A stretch of 64,000 nucleotides of DNA from Yaniella sp. GTDB taxonomy: Bacteria > Actinomycetota > Actinomycetes > Actinomycetales > Micrococcaceae. The stretch lies in assembly GCF_030453185.1 (NCBI RefSeq), contig NZ_JAKDKW010000002.1, forward strand, positions 22,229 through 86,228, in the 5' to 3' direction. The notes under the pieces are model-generated. The model did not search any database. It saw only the letters and a list, made by a program, of their open reading frames with translations, and had not been told where the DNA came from. Position numbers and translations under genes: made by a program. This document shows, one piece after another, positions 20,004-29,619 of this stretch; the first letter of the stretch is position 1, and each line of letters starts with the position of its first letter.

Positions 20004-20536
20004 TCGTTGAGGGGGTCGAGGTCGTCGGCATTCAGAACATCCTTTACAACGCTGAATGCCATTCCAGGCGGGTAGCCTTTTCTGGATAACATGCCCACCA
20101 GGCGTCGCACCATTCTATCGCGTTGTTTGCGGTCTTTCGGATCTGTTGATGAAGGCACGGCAGTACGTGATAATTTACGCGCTACAAGTTCATTCGCTTT
20201 ATTCCATTCATCGTCATCAGACACTTGTTCCAAGGCAATCTCGGCCTCGTGTTCGTCGACGCCTCTTTTACGAAGTTCCATGCTTAGCGCTCGACGTGCT
20301 AAACCCTTAGAAAAGTGCCTGGAACGAACCCAACTGTCGGCAAACGCCGCATCGTCAATGAGTTGAACTTCTTCAAAACGATCTAGCACCTGGTCAATGA
20401 TGTCTTCTGGAAGTTCTCTCTGCATCAACTTTTCGGCAAGCTGGTGCCGCGTTTTAGGCGCGGCAGACAGTTGGCGCAACACGATATTTCGTGCCTTCTG
20501 GCTCAGGTCTGCTCCATCAGCTTCCTGTTCCACCAT
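20000..20536 (-). CDS. recX: Regulatory protein RecX
   Basis: RecX three-helix repeats, directly downstream of recA. Confidence 0.9.
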   Translation of the reverse strand: MVEQEADGADLSQKARNIVLRQLSAAPKTRHQLAEKLMQRELPEDIIDQVLDRFEEVQLIDDAAFADSWVRSRHFSKGLARRALSMELRKRGVDEHEAEIALEQVSDDDEWNKANELVARKLSRTAVPSSTDPKDRKQRDRMVRRLVGMLSRKGYPPGMAFSVVKDVLNADDLDPLNE

Positions 20537-20541
20537 CTGAC

Positions 20542-21594
20542 TTAGGCGTCCTCTACAGCTTTCAGAGCGACTTCTTCGTCATCGGCTTCTTGATTCTCTG
20601 CACCGACACCAAGGGTGGATTTGATACGCTCTTCAATTTCGACTGCCAGGTCTGGATTATCTTTCAAGAAACGACGGGAATTTTCTTTCCCTTGACCAAG
20701 CTGATCACCATCGTAGGTGTACCAAGCACCAGATTTACGGACGATGCTGTGTTCCACGCCCATATCTAACAAGCCACCTTCACGTGAAATACCTTCACCG
20801 TAAAGAATATCGAACTCTGCCTGCTTGAACGGTGGCGCCATCTTGTTCTTCACGATCTTAGCGCGAGTCCGGTTACCAACAGGATCGCCGGCCTGTTTGA
20901 GTGTCTCAATACGACGAATGTCGATGCGCACCGAGGAATAGAACTTCAGGGCCTTACCACCGGTAGTGGTTTCTGGCGACCCAAAGAACACGCCCACTTT
21001 CTCACGCAGCTGGTTGATGAAAACGGCAGTGGTCTTTGACTGAGCCAAACGTCCGGTTATCTTACGTAGTGCTTGCGACATCAGCCGTGCTTGGAGGCCG
21101 ACGTGGGTATCCCCCATTTCACCTTCGATTTCAGCGCGCGGAACCAAGGCTGCAACCGAGTCAATAACGACAATGTCCAGTGCACCAGAGCCAATGAGCA
21201 TGTCCATGATTTCTAGCGCTTGTTCCCCAGTATCTGGCTGAGAAACAAGTAGGGCATCAGTGTCGACCCCGAGCTTCTTCGCGTATTCCGGATCGAGTGC
21301 GTGTTCCGCGTCGATGAACGCAGCAATGCCGCCTTTACGCTGAGCCTCGGCTACTGCGTGCAGAGCCACGGTTGTTTTACCCGAAGATTCTGGTCCGTAA
21401 ATTTCAACAACGCGGCCGCGCGGCAAGCCACCAATGCCCAAGGCAATGTCCAGTGCAACAGAGCCCGTCGGAACCACTTCGAGTGGCGCCCGCACTTCAT
21501 CGCCAAGACGCATGATCGAACCCTTGCCGTAATTCTTATCGATTTGTGCAAGCGCTGCGTCCAGTGCTTTATCGCGATTATTTGTTGAAGCCAT
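20542..21594 (-). CDS. recA: Recombinase RecA
   Basis: [69 protein letters not shown] at 21594 preferred. Confidence 0.98.
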   Translation of the reverse strand: MASTNNRDKALDAALAQIDKNYGKGSIMRLGDEVRAPLEVVPTGSVALDIALGIGGLPRGRVVEIYGPESSGKTTVALHAVAEAQRKGGIAAFIDAEHALDPEYAKKLGVDTDALLVSQPDTGEQALEIMDMLIGSGALDIVVIDSVAALVPRAEIEGEMGDTHVGLQARLMSQALRKITGRLAQSKTTAVFINQLREKVGVFFGSPETTTGGKALKFYSSVRIDIRRIETLKQAGDPVGNRTRAKIVKNKMAPPFKQAEFDILYGEGISREGGLLDMGVEHSIVRKSGAWYTYDGDQLGQGKENSRRFLKDNPDLAVEIEERIKSTLGVGAENQEADDEEVALKAVEDA

Positions 21595-21697
21595 ACTCTG
21601 TTCTCCTTGAATTGTAGATGGCAAGCCGTATTAGCTTGCTGCCATGCTCAAAAGTTTATGATGCTGCGAGGACACGATAAGCCACCTAAATTCGTAT

Positions 21698-21706
21698 TGT
21701 GGAAAA
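21698..21706 (-). promoter_or_regulatory. DnaA-box-like 9-mer TTTTCCACA
   Basis: Fits TTWTNCACA on the minus strand, in the recA upstream region. Confidence 0.35.
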
Positions 21707-21737
21707 CCCTTGAGATACTACGACCTTCGTGGCAACC

Positions 21738-21746
21738 TGTGGATAA
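21738..21746 (-). promoter_or_regulatory. DnaA box TTATCCACA
   Basis: Perfect match to the canonical TTATCCACA 9-mer, same orientation and 40 bp from the other box. Confidence 0.45.
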
Positions 21747-21766
21747 TTCTACAAACTTAGAATTAT
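21743..21766. promoter_or_regulatory. Perfect 9-6-9 inverted repeat upstream of recA
   Basis: ATAATTCTA-CAAACT-TAGAATTAT. Confidence 0.5.
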
Positions 21767-21798
21767 ATATCGAGCACCTTTTAGCGTGTCGGTGGGTC

Positions 21799-22029
21799 TT
21801 ACAACGCTCCGGTGTCGCGAGGTTCAATGTCTTTGCCTAGTCGCTGGTGGAGTGGAATATCGTGCAAATCACAGACGGCCGCCCATACTGTCCGGGGGTC
21901 AATGCCCTTGGCCAAAGCGTCCTGTGCGGTTGCGTTCAGCCCAGGTAATTCAAGCGATGACGCAATCACACCAGCATTTGCGGACCCAAATTCATCCTGG
22001 ATAAGGGCCCAGAAATGTGATTCTCTCAT
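21799..22029 (-). CDS. DUF3046 domain-containing protein
   Basis: MRESHFWALIQDEFGSANAGVIASSLELPGL..GIDPRTVWAAVCDLHDIP; typical position upstream of recA in actinobacteria. Confidence 0.85.
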   Translation of the reverse strand: MRESHFWALIQDEFGSANAGVIASSLELPGLNATAQDALAKGIDPRTVWAAVCDLHDIPLHQRLGKDIEPRDTGAL

Positions 22030-22064
22030 GTATCGTCCTCTACGCCAGAAAAGTGCAGACAAGT

Positions 22065-22106
22065 TAGGCCGCAAGCCTCTAGCTATCGTAGAGGGCTTGC
22101 GGCCTA
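22065..22106. terminator. Strong hairpin between the XRE regulator and DUF3046 gene
   Basis: TAGGCCGCAAGCC-TCTA...TAGA-GGGCTTGCGGCCTA long inverted repeat. Confidence 0.6.
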
Positions 22107-22137
22107 GTTCAAAGCTTCTGAACGTCTCGCAGACTGA

Positions 22138-22485
22138 CTAGCGGTTAGCTAGTTGATCGCCACGGCTGAAACCATCGCCTTGCTGCTGCTGTTGTTGTTG
22201 GGCGTAACGATGTGCCAGCTCGGCGGGAATAGTGTCAGGAATCTGCACTGCTTCTTCAACGGCAATGCGATCGGACACTTCGCGGAGCATCACAGATAGT
22301 GGAATATCGAGTGCTGCGGTGATAGCACTCAGCAGTTCAGAGGATGCTTCCTTCTGACCGCGTTCCACTTCGGAGAGGTATCCCAGAGATACGCGTGCGT
22401 CGTGCGACACTTCGCGCAGGGTGCGTCCCTGGCGTTGACGAACGTCACGTAGAACGTATCCAATCTCTTCACGCAGCACTGGCAT
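22138..22485 (-). CDS. XRE family regulator, ClgR-like
   Basis: [73 protein letters not shown]; good SD (AAGGAG) at 22485; an alternative upstream start ([10 protein letters not shown]...) near 22578 is possible. Confidence 0.88.
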   Translation of the reverse strand: MPVLREEIGYVLRDVRQRQGRTLREVSHDARVSLGYLSEVERGQKEASSELLSAITAALDIPLSVMLREVSDRIAVEEAVQIPDTIPAELAHRYAQQQQQQQGDGFSRGDQLANR

Positions 22486-22792
22486 GGTGGGCTCCTTGGA
22501 CTCGTTTTGCTGGCTCAAGGATTCGCCAGCCTTCAGCCAACGAGTCACACCATTTACGACAACCGGTTCTCTCATCATATTTAACCACCATCTCCTGTAT
22601 GTACATGAATCCCTGCTGGAGGAGCATAGGATTCTAAGACCTTCCACCATTACACAACACATGTGTTGTCGAATTTGTTCCCGGAGGGATCAAATTATTC
22701 ATAATTTCTTTCAAATTGGCGCCCTGTGTGCTATAGCACACATAAATCCGGTCTTTCGAACACCACCACATATGTGCCCCGTGAAGACATGC

Positions 22793-23275
22793 TTAACCGT
22801 ATCGTTCTAGCCATTCTGCCATTAGCTTGAGGCTTGCGGCTACCGTCGAACGGCGTATTTTCTCCCGGTTCCCGCCAAAACGTAGCAACTTGGCGGATGT
22901 CTCCTCAGCTGTGGCGAGAGCGATAAATACGATCCCTACGGCCTTCCCCTCTGACGGGTCGGGTCCTGCAACACCGGTGGTTGCGATACCAAGGTCTGCG
23001 TTCAGGCGTTCTCGTGCGCCTCGAGCCATTTGTTTGGCAGTTTCAGCATCTACGGCGCCCCGTGCCGCAAGAGTATCTGCGGAGACTCCCAGCAGTCGAT
23101 GTTTTATAGCGTTGTTGTACGCGATGATTCCACCATGCAAGACTGTCGAGGCTCCAGATACATCAGCAATGGCTGAACTCAACATACCGGCTGTAAGGGA
23201 TTCTGCCGTGGCTACGGTCAAATTATTTTGCCTTAACTGTGCAACAATCTGTTCGGCATTATAGCTATCAGTCAC
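22793..23275 (-). CDS. cinA: CinA C-terminal domain protein (nicotinamide-nucleotide amidohydrolase family)
   Basis: LTVATAESLTAGMLSSAIADVSGAS, GIATTGVAGPDPSEGKAVGIVF. Confidence 0.93.
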   Translation of the reverse strand: MTDSYNAEQIVAQLRQNNLTVATAESLTAGMLSSAIADVSGASTVLHGGIIAYNNAIKHRLLGVSADTLAARGAVDAETAKQMARGARERLNADLGIATTGVAGPDPSEGKAVGIVFIALATAEETSAKLLRFGGNREKIRRSTVAASLKLMAEWLERYG

Positions 23276-23287
23276 AATCCGCTCGAT

Positions 23288-23887
23288 TCACTTTTCAGTT
23301 TGGGACTCTTCCTTCGGCGCAGTAGCGGCTTTGATCACGTAGTCCAAACCGGTCACCAACGTGACAAATAGGGCAGCAATCACGATGGCCCAACCGAACC
23401 ACAGCCACCACTCACCTATAAAGGGTGCTAATGGCAGCAGGAGTGCAAGAATCGCAGCTGTCTGAAGCACAGTCTTGATTTTGCCGCCACGGCTCGCTGG
23501 CAGTACGCGGGTACGCAGCATCATGAGGCGCATTATGGTTATACCCCATTCACGGAGCAGAATCACGATCGTGATCCACCACCAAATCTCGCCTAAGAGA
23601 GACATAGTGATCCAAGCGGCACCGGTCAGGAACTTGTCTGCAATTGGATCCGCAATTTTGCCGAAGTTCGTTACTAGTCCTCTAGCCCGGGCAATGTCAC
23701 CATCAAGTTTGTCGGTGTACATAGCGACGGAGAATATTACCACCGCTAGCCAACGAGCCTGCATGGACTCGTCGCCAAACGTACCTGACTGCCAGAGGGC
23801 CCAGACAAAAAATGGGACCAACAGTATGCGAATACTGGTGAGCACATTGGGGAGATTGAATGCGCTTACCTGCCCGTTAGCTGCCAT
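23288..23887 (-). CDS. pgsA: CDP-diacylglycerol-glycerol-3-phosphate 3-phosphatidyltransferase
   Basis: CDP-alcohol PT motif DKLDGDIARARGLVTNFGKIADPIADKFL. Confidence 0.92.
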   Translation of the reverse strand: MAANGQVSAFNLPNVLTSIRILLVPFFVWALWQSGTFGDESMQARWLAVVIFSVAMYTDKLDGDIARARGLVTNFGKIADPIADKFLTGAAWITMSLLGEIWWWITIVILLREWGITIMRLMMLRTRVLPASRGGKIKTVLQTAAILALLLPLAPFIGEWWLWFGWAIVIAALFVTLVTGLDYVIKAATAPKEESQTEK

Positions 23888-26778
23888 GCGTCCTCGGATT
23901 CACTGTCATCAGTTGGATCATAATAGTCTGGGATATCAGCCTCGACAGGGCTGTCGAACGCCTGCGAACTGCTGTGGTCTACGTGATTAGCCTTCGGCTG
24001 GGTATCTTCGCCCTTGATGTTGCCCATTACTTCGGCCAATTCATCGGGCTTGACGAGCACGTCTCGCGCTTTGGACCCTTCTGAAGGACCAACGACGCCT
24101 CGAGATTCCATGAGGTCCATCAATCGGCCGGCACGAGCAAATCCAACACGTAGCTTTCGTTGCAGCATTGAGGTTGACCCAAATTGTGAGGTGACCACAA
24201 GTTCCACTGCCTGTAGCAAGTCTTCGAGGTCATCACCGATATCTTCGTCAATAACTTTCGCCTGCTTCTCAGGCAAGACATCTTCTCGGTATTGAACCTG
24301 CATCTGTGACTTAACGTGTTCGACAACATCGCGAATCTCAGATTCGTTCACCCAGGCGCCCTGGACGCGCATAGGCTTGGACATACCCATTGGCAGGAAT
24401 AAGGCGTCACCTTGCCCCAACAATTTTTCGGCGCCAGGTTGGTCCAGTACCACTCGTGAGTCCGTCACCGAAGAGGTAGAGAAAGCCATTCGTGATGGGA
24501 CGTTTGCTTTAATCAAACCAGTCACGACATCGACAGACGGCCGCTGGGTAGCCAGAACAAGGTGGATTCCGGCTGCACGTGCCAACTGCGTGATACGTAC
24601 GACGGCATCTTCAACGTCGCGTGGTGCAACCATCATGAGGTCTGCCAGTTCATCAATGATGACTAACAAGTACGGATATGGCTTGAGCTTCCGCTTGGAA
24701 TCCGGTGGAAGTACGACTTTGCCAGCACGCACAGCATTGTTGAAATCGTCAATGTGCTTAAAACCAAAATACGCGAGGTCATCGTAACGAGTATCCATTT
24801 CGTCAACAACCCACTGGAGCACTTCAGAGGCTTTTTTGGGGTCCGTGATAATCGGGGTCACCAGGTGTGGGACACCCTGATAGGCGGTGAGTTCTACGCG
24901 TTTTGGATCCACCAGCACCATGCGAACGTCATCCGGGGTGGCACGCATCAGAATCGATGTGATCAGAGAGTTGACGAATGCCGATTTACCGGCGCCGGTT
25001 GCACCTGCAACCAAGAGGTGCGGCATTTTGGCCAGGTTGGCCATTACGTAACCGCCTTCGACGTCTTTACCCACGCCCATGACCATTGAGTGCTCGGTCT
25101 TACGTGCTGCGTTCGAACGCAGCACATCACCCAGGGCAACAATTTCCTTATCGGTGTTGGGAATTTCGACACCGATCGCAGATTTACCTGGGATTGGTGA
25201 CAGAACCCGAACATCGGTTGAGGCAACCGCATAGGCAATGTTGCGTTCCAGATTGGTAACTTTTTCTACCTTGGTCCCAGGGGAAACTTCGACTTCATAG
25301 CGTGTAACCGTCGGACCGCGTGAAAACCCGGTGACCTCGGCTTCTACTTTGAATTGACTAAAAACTGTGTCCAGGGCGGCAACTACACGGTCATTGACCG
25401 CAGACCGGTCTTTGGCAGGCGGTCCCTGAGGCAGCATATCCATGCCAGGCAGAGTGTAGGTGACATCGCCGTCGAGTTCTAGCTGTTCAGAGCGGGCAGG
25501 AATCGTTGGCAAGTTTTGCGCAGGTTTTGCAACTTCAGTAGCCGGTACTTCGGGCGTTTCTTCCCCAAGTCCTGCATTATCACGTGCCTGCTGTAGGGCA
25601 ATTTCATCTGCGGTTGGACGTCGTACGCCCGGTCGTACAGCGGGCTCTTCCGATTCATCGGAGCCTGCTTGTTCTTCCCCCACAACCTCAGTCGCAGAGT
25701 CAGCCGCTTCTTCGCCCTCGAAGAGCGACCCAAAATCCATGACTTGGGTTTGCTTATTGGCCTGGGGACGCGACACAGGAGCCGGTCCCTCTTCGACATC
25801 GCCGAGTATTTCCACGGCGGGAACAGGTTCTTCGTCGTCAATGATCGCAGAAGCGAATGCTTCGTCACCGACCAGAGGTTGGCCCTCGTCGTCAGTTTTC
25901 TGCGCGGATTTTGTACCAAATAGCCGTGCGAAGAAGCCGGGCTGTTTAGGAGCGGCTTTCGGCTGACGTTCGTGCTGGTGTAGGTACGATTGATCGTGAC
26001 CAGTGTTTGGATGCTCTGACTCTGCTTCGTCGATCGCGCGGTTTGCGTTACTGGCCCCAGAGTCTTGGCCGGTTAACCAATGATAAGAGCCCACCAGGCG
26101 ACTGGGAATCTTCCCGACCGGAGTAGCGGTGATGACGAGCACGGAGAAAAAGGCAATAAGGATGGTGAGTATCCACACCGGTACGGGGGTCACCAACGTA
26201 GCTAGTGGATCCACAATGAGATACCCGACGACGCCGCCAGAGGTAAGTTTCTCTTCGAGCGCTGCACCCATAGAAGGGTTTTCAAAGACCAGCTGGCTGA
26301 TGCTCGAGCCTGAAATCGTTGCAAAGAGCAAGCCGAAAAAGATGCGCCCGTTTGCGCTGTGTTCCTGTGGAAAACGGAAAAATCGCACAGCGATGACCAT
26401 TAAGACCAGTGGTAGCAGGATGGAAAACCAACCAAATGTACCGGCAACGACGTGGTAAATAAAGGATCCTACAGCCGGATCGCTGGCTGGCGCCCACCAG
26501 AAGGTCCAGGCGATAATCATTGCGAGAATGAGAACGAAGAATCCGGTGCCATCACGGCGTTTATCAACCGGGATGGCAACGTCTGGTCCCATTTTCCGCA
26601 CGGCACCGCCGAACGGAGTGGCTAGGGCAGACCAGAATCGCGTGACCGCCCGGACCACCCACGGTTGGGTGGTCTCAGTTACGTTATACGGGGTCTCTTC
26701 CGTTGTCGCAGTCGTCTTTTTCGATTTCGAATTAGACTTCTTGTTCGACGAACGGGCAGGGGAAGTACGTGTCGCCAT
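23866..26778 (-). CDS. ftsK: DNA translocase FtsK/SpoIIIE
   Basis: N-terminal TM helices, Walker A LLVAGATGAGKSAFVNSL, gamma winged helix (STSMLQRKLRVGFARAGRLMDLMESRGVVGPSEGSKARDVLV). Confidence 0.96.
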   Translation of the reverse strand: MATRTSPARSSNKKSNSKSKKTTATTEETPYNVTETTQPWVVRAVTRFWSALATPFGGAVRKMGPDVAIPVDKRRDGTGFFVLILAMIIAWTFWWAPASDPAVGSFIYHVVAGTFGWFSILLPLVLMVIAVRFFRFPQEHSANGRIFFGLLFATISGSSISQLVFENPSMGAALEEKLTSGGVVGYLIVDPLATLVTPVPVWILTILIAFFSVLVITATPVGKIPSRLVGSYHWLTGQDSGASNANRAIDEAESEHPNTGHDQSYLHQHERQPKAAPKQPGFFARLFGTKSAQKTDDEGQPLVGDEAFASAIIDDEEPVPAVEILGDVEEGPAPVSRPQANKQTQVMDFGSLFEGEEAADSATEVVGEEQAGSDESEEPAVRPGVRRPTADEIALQQARDNAGLGEETPEVPATEVAKPAQNLPTIPARSEQLELDGDVTYTLPGMDMLPQGPPAKDRSAVNDRVVAALDTVFSQFKVEAEVTGFSRGPTVTRYEVEVSPGTKVEKVTNLERNIAYAVASTDVRVLSPIPGKSAIGVEIPNTDKEIVALGDVLRSNAARKTEHSMVMGVGKDVEGGYVMANLAKMPHLLVAGATGAGKSAFVNSLITSILMRATPDDVRMVLVDPKRVELTAYQGVPHLVTPIITDPKKASEVLQWVVDEMDTRYDDLAYFGFKHIDDFNNAVRAGKVVLPPDSKRKLKPYPYLLVIIDELADLMMVAPRDVEDAVVRITQLARAAGIHLVLATQRPSVDVVTGLIKANVPSRMAFSTSSVTDSRVVLDQPGAEKLLGQGDALFLPMGMSKPMRVQGAWVNESEIRDVVEHVKSQMQVQYREDVLPEKQAKVIDEDIGDDLEDLLQAVELVVTSQFGSTSMLQRKLRVGFARAGRLMDLMESRGVVGPSEGSKARDVLVKPDELAEVMGNIKGEDTQPKANHVDHSSSQAFDSPVEADIPDYYDPTDDSESEDAWQLTGR

Positions 26779-26840
26779 ACCGTCTAGGCTACCGCTTTTG
26801 ACCGATTAAGGTCGCATCGAGGCAAGTTTTGGCTAAAAAT

Positions 26841-28529
26841 TTACGCTTCGATGACGATCGGAACGATCATCGAGCGACGTCGTAGCTTACGCGCAACCCA
26901 CGATCCCAGTGTTCGACGCATCATTTGCTGGAGCTGGTGGGTGGAGTGTTCTTTATCCGATGAGGCAGCATCTTCGAGCGCCTTAACAAGCTTTGGTTTG
27001 ATCGCGGCAAACACACCATCGTCCTCCGCCACACCACGGGAGTGGATTTCGGGACCAGAAACGACCGTTCGTGTATCACGATCAATGACCGCAATGACAG
27101 AGATAAAGCCTTCTTCGCCCAACACCTGGCGGTCTTTCAGATCATCCTCAGTGACGGCCCCAATAGAGCGTCCATCGACATACACGTATTCTGAAGCGAC
27201 TTCGCCCACTTGGCGTGCAACGCCGTCGACGAGATCGATGACACCACCGTCTCCGGTCACGATCACCTGGTCTTTGGCCACACCGGTGGCTTCGGCAATT
27301 CTGGCGTTGGCCATCAGGTGACGGTATTCACCGTGAATGGGCATCACATTTTTGGGTTTGACGATGTTGTAGCAGTACAGTAATTCGCCTTCGGATGCAT
27401 GTCCCGAGACGTGCACGTGGGCATTGCCTTTATGGATCACGTTGGCGCCGAGCTTCATCAGACCGTTAATAATGCGGGTGATAGCGTTTTCGTTGCCCGG
27501 GATCATCGAGGAAGCCAGAATGACGAGGTCGTCTTCTTGGATGGTAATTTGGCGGTGTTCATCGTTCGCCATACGCGACAGCGCTGCCATGGGTTCGCCT
27601 TGCGAACCAGTCGACATGAGTACCACTTCGTGATCTTCATAGTTGTTGACATGCTTGAGCTCGATCACGGTATTCGCAGGGATGTCCAGGTAGCCCAATT
27701 TGGAAGCGATGCCCATGTTGTTGACCATCGACCGACCGACGAAGGCAACTTTACGTCCGTGCTTTACCGCGGCATTGAGCACTTGCTGCACTCGGTGAAT
27801 ATGCGATGCGAACGAGGCAACAATGACACGACGTTGTGCTTGACCGATATATTGCTCAATAACCGGTCCGATATCTTTTTCCGTTGGGGTAAACCCGGGA
27901 ACTTCCGCATTCGTGGAGTCGGTCATGAATAAATCCACGCCCTCTTCGCCAAGTCTGGCGAAGGCACGCAGGTCCGTAATACGACCATCAAGGGGTAGCT
28001 GATCCATTTTAAAGTCACCGGTGTGCAGAATCGTGCCCGCTTCGGTACGGATAGCAATCGCGAGAGAGTCCGGGATTGAGTGGTTGACCGCCACGAATTC
28101 CAGATCAAATGGGCCAAGTTGTTCTCGGCCACCATCGTGAGCTTCCAGGGTCAGAGGCTTGATCCGATGCTGTTGCAGTTTGGATTCCACGAGCGCCAGG
28201 GTAAGTTGCGAACCGATAAGCGGGATATCCGGGTTGAGACGCAACAGGTATGGCACGGCACCAATATGGTCTTCGTGCCCGTGAGTCAGCACGATCGCTA
28301 CGATGTCGTGTAAACGCTGCTTGATGTAATCAAAGTCCGGCAGAATCAGATCGATACCGGGCTGAACTTCTTCGGGGAACAAGACCCCGGCATCAACAAT
28401 GAGCAGTTTGCCATTGAGCTCGAAGACCGTCATATTGCGACCAATATCGCCAAGTCCTCCCAGCGGCACGATACGACAGGTACCGTTTGGCAGTTTCGGT
28501 GGCTGGGCTAGTTCTTGGATTTCGGTCAT
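26841..28529 (-). CDS. rnj: Ribonuclease J
   Basis: Metallo-beta-lactamase/beta-CASP: LTHGHEDHIGAVPYLL, MTDSTNAEVPGFTPTE, HVSGHASEGEL. Confidence 0.95.
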   Translation of the reverse strand: MTEIQELAQPPKLPNGTCRIVPLGGLGDIGRNMTVFELNGKLLIVDAGVLFPEEVQPGIDLILPDFDYIKQRLHDIVAIVLTHGHEDHIGAVPYLLRLNPDIPLIGSQLTLALVESKLQQHRIKPLTLEAHDGGREQLGPFDLEFVAVNHSIPDSLAIAIRTEAGTILHTGDFKMDQLPLDGRITDLRAFARLGEEGVDLFMTDSTNAEVPGFTPTEKDIGPVIEQYIGQAQRRVIVASFASHIHRVQQVLNAAVKHGRKVAFVGRSMVNNMGIASKLGYLDIPANTVIELKHVNNYEDHEVVLMSTGSQGEPMAALSRMANDEHRQITIQEDDLVILASSMIPGNENAITRIINGLMKLGANVIHKGNAHVHVSGHASEGELLYCYNIVKPKNVMPIHGEYRHLMANARIAEATGVAKDQVIVTGDGGVIDLVDGVARQVGEVASEYVYVDGRSIGAVTEDDLKDRQVLGEEGFISVIAVIDRDTRTVVSGPEIHSRGVAEDDGVFAAIKPKLVKALEDAASSDKEHSTHQLQQMMRRTLGSWVARKLRRRSMIVPIVIEA

Positions 28530-28593
28530 GGTCGCGAATTTCCTCCGTGAAAGTTTAGTGAAGTAAAGATCAGAGCGGTTTACCGTGCAAGCA

Positions 28594-29484
28594 TCATACT
28601 GTGATGCCGCCTTCGGCAAGGTCGGCTTTGATAGCGGCCTGCTCTTCAGCCGTTGCAGCTACAAGTGGCAACCGTACGCGTGCCGACGGGATGATGCCCT
28701 GCCATTGCAGCACGGTTTTGGCTGCGACAGCTCCTTGGGTATGAGTCATGACGGCGCGCTGGATCGGATCCAGTTCAAAGTGTTTTTGACGTGCGGTGGC
28801 GAAATCTCCGGCACTCGCTGCATCAACTAACTCTCGATAGGTGCGCGGTGCAGCATGTCCAGACACTGAGACAACTCCGACAGCCCCGGCAGCCATGAGC
28901 GGCAGAGTCATGCCGTCGTCCCCCGAGTAGACCGCTAGATCGGTATTAGCTAAAACCAACGTGGTCGACTGGTAGTCGGATTTGGCGTCTTTGAGCGCTA
29001 CGATATTTTGATGCTGGGCCAGTGCAATGATGGTCTCGGGCTCGATAGGCATCGTAGACCGGCCCGGAATGTCATACATCATCACCGGAAGATCGGTTGC
29101 GGACGCAATGTATTCGAAGTGCGCCTTGATACCAGCCTGATTTGGTTTGTTGTAATACGGTGTGACGAGAAGTAGACCGTCGGCCCCTGCGGCTTCGGCG
29201 CGTTTAGACAACTCAGCTGAATGCACAGTGTCATTCATTCCGGTGCCAGCGATCACTTTTGCTCGCGCACCCACTGCTTCAACGACGGCTTCAAAAACTT
29301 TGATATTCTCGTCATCGGTTAGTGTTGATGTTTCACCTGTTGTGCCGGTCACGACGAGGCCGTCAGCACCGTTATCCACCAGATAATTGGCAAGCGACTG
29401 CGCTGCATCAAGATCCAAAGCGCCGTCATCCGCAAAAGGGGTGACCATAGCTGGAACCATGGTGCCAAAAATTGGTTCTGTCAT
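28594..29484 (-). CDS. dapA: 4-hydroxy-tetrahydrodipicolinate synthase DapA
   Basis: GTTGETSTLTDDE, LVTPYYNKPNQ, MYDIPGRS, ALKDAK. Confidence 0.95.
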   Translation of the reverse strand: MTEPIFGTMVPAMVTPFADDGALDLDAAQSLANYLVDNGADGLVVTGTTGETSTLTDDENIKVFEAVVEAVGARAKVIAGTGMNDTVHSAELSKRAEAAGADGLLLVTPYYNKPNQAGIKAHFEYIASATDLPVMMYDIPGRSTMPIEPETIIALAQHQNIVALKDAKSDYQSTTLVLANTDLAVYSGDDGMTLPLMAAGAVGVVSVSGHAAPRTYRELVDAASAGDFATARQKHFELDPIQRAVMTHTQGAVAAKTVLQWQGIIPSARVRLPLVAATAEEQAAIKADLAEGGITV

Positions 29485-29619
29485 CTTTACCTCACCGCTA
29501 CTTGTTCGTAGGTTGTCTGAACTTCTAGTCCTCAGCTTACCTGTGACAATAGATGAAAACACCATAGGTCACACGAATGTGATTCGTGTTAACCAACGTT
29601 CGTCAGAAAGTTGCACCGC

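Noticed and set aside
21698-21766. DnaA boxes as a replication origin
   Set aside because: Only two boxes and no dnaA, dnaN or gyrase context; the region is the recA promoter.
25110-25125. GTTCGAAC-like palindrome resembling an SOS half-site pair
   Set aside because: Lies within the ftsK coding sequence and lacks the LexA-box spacing.
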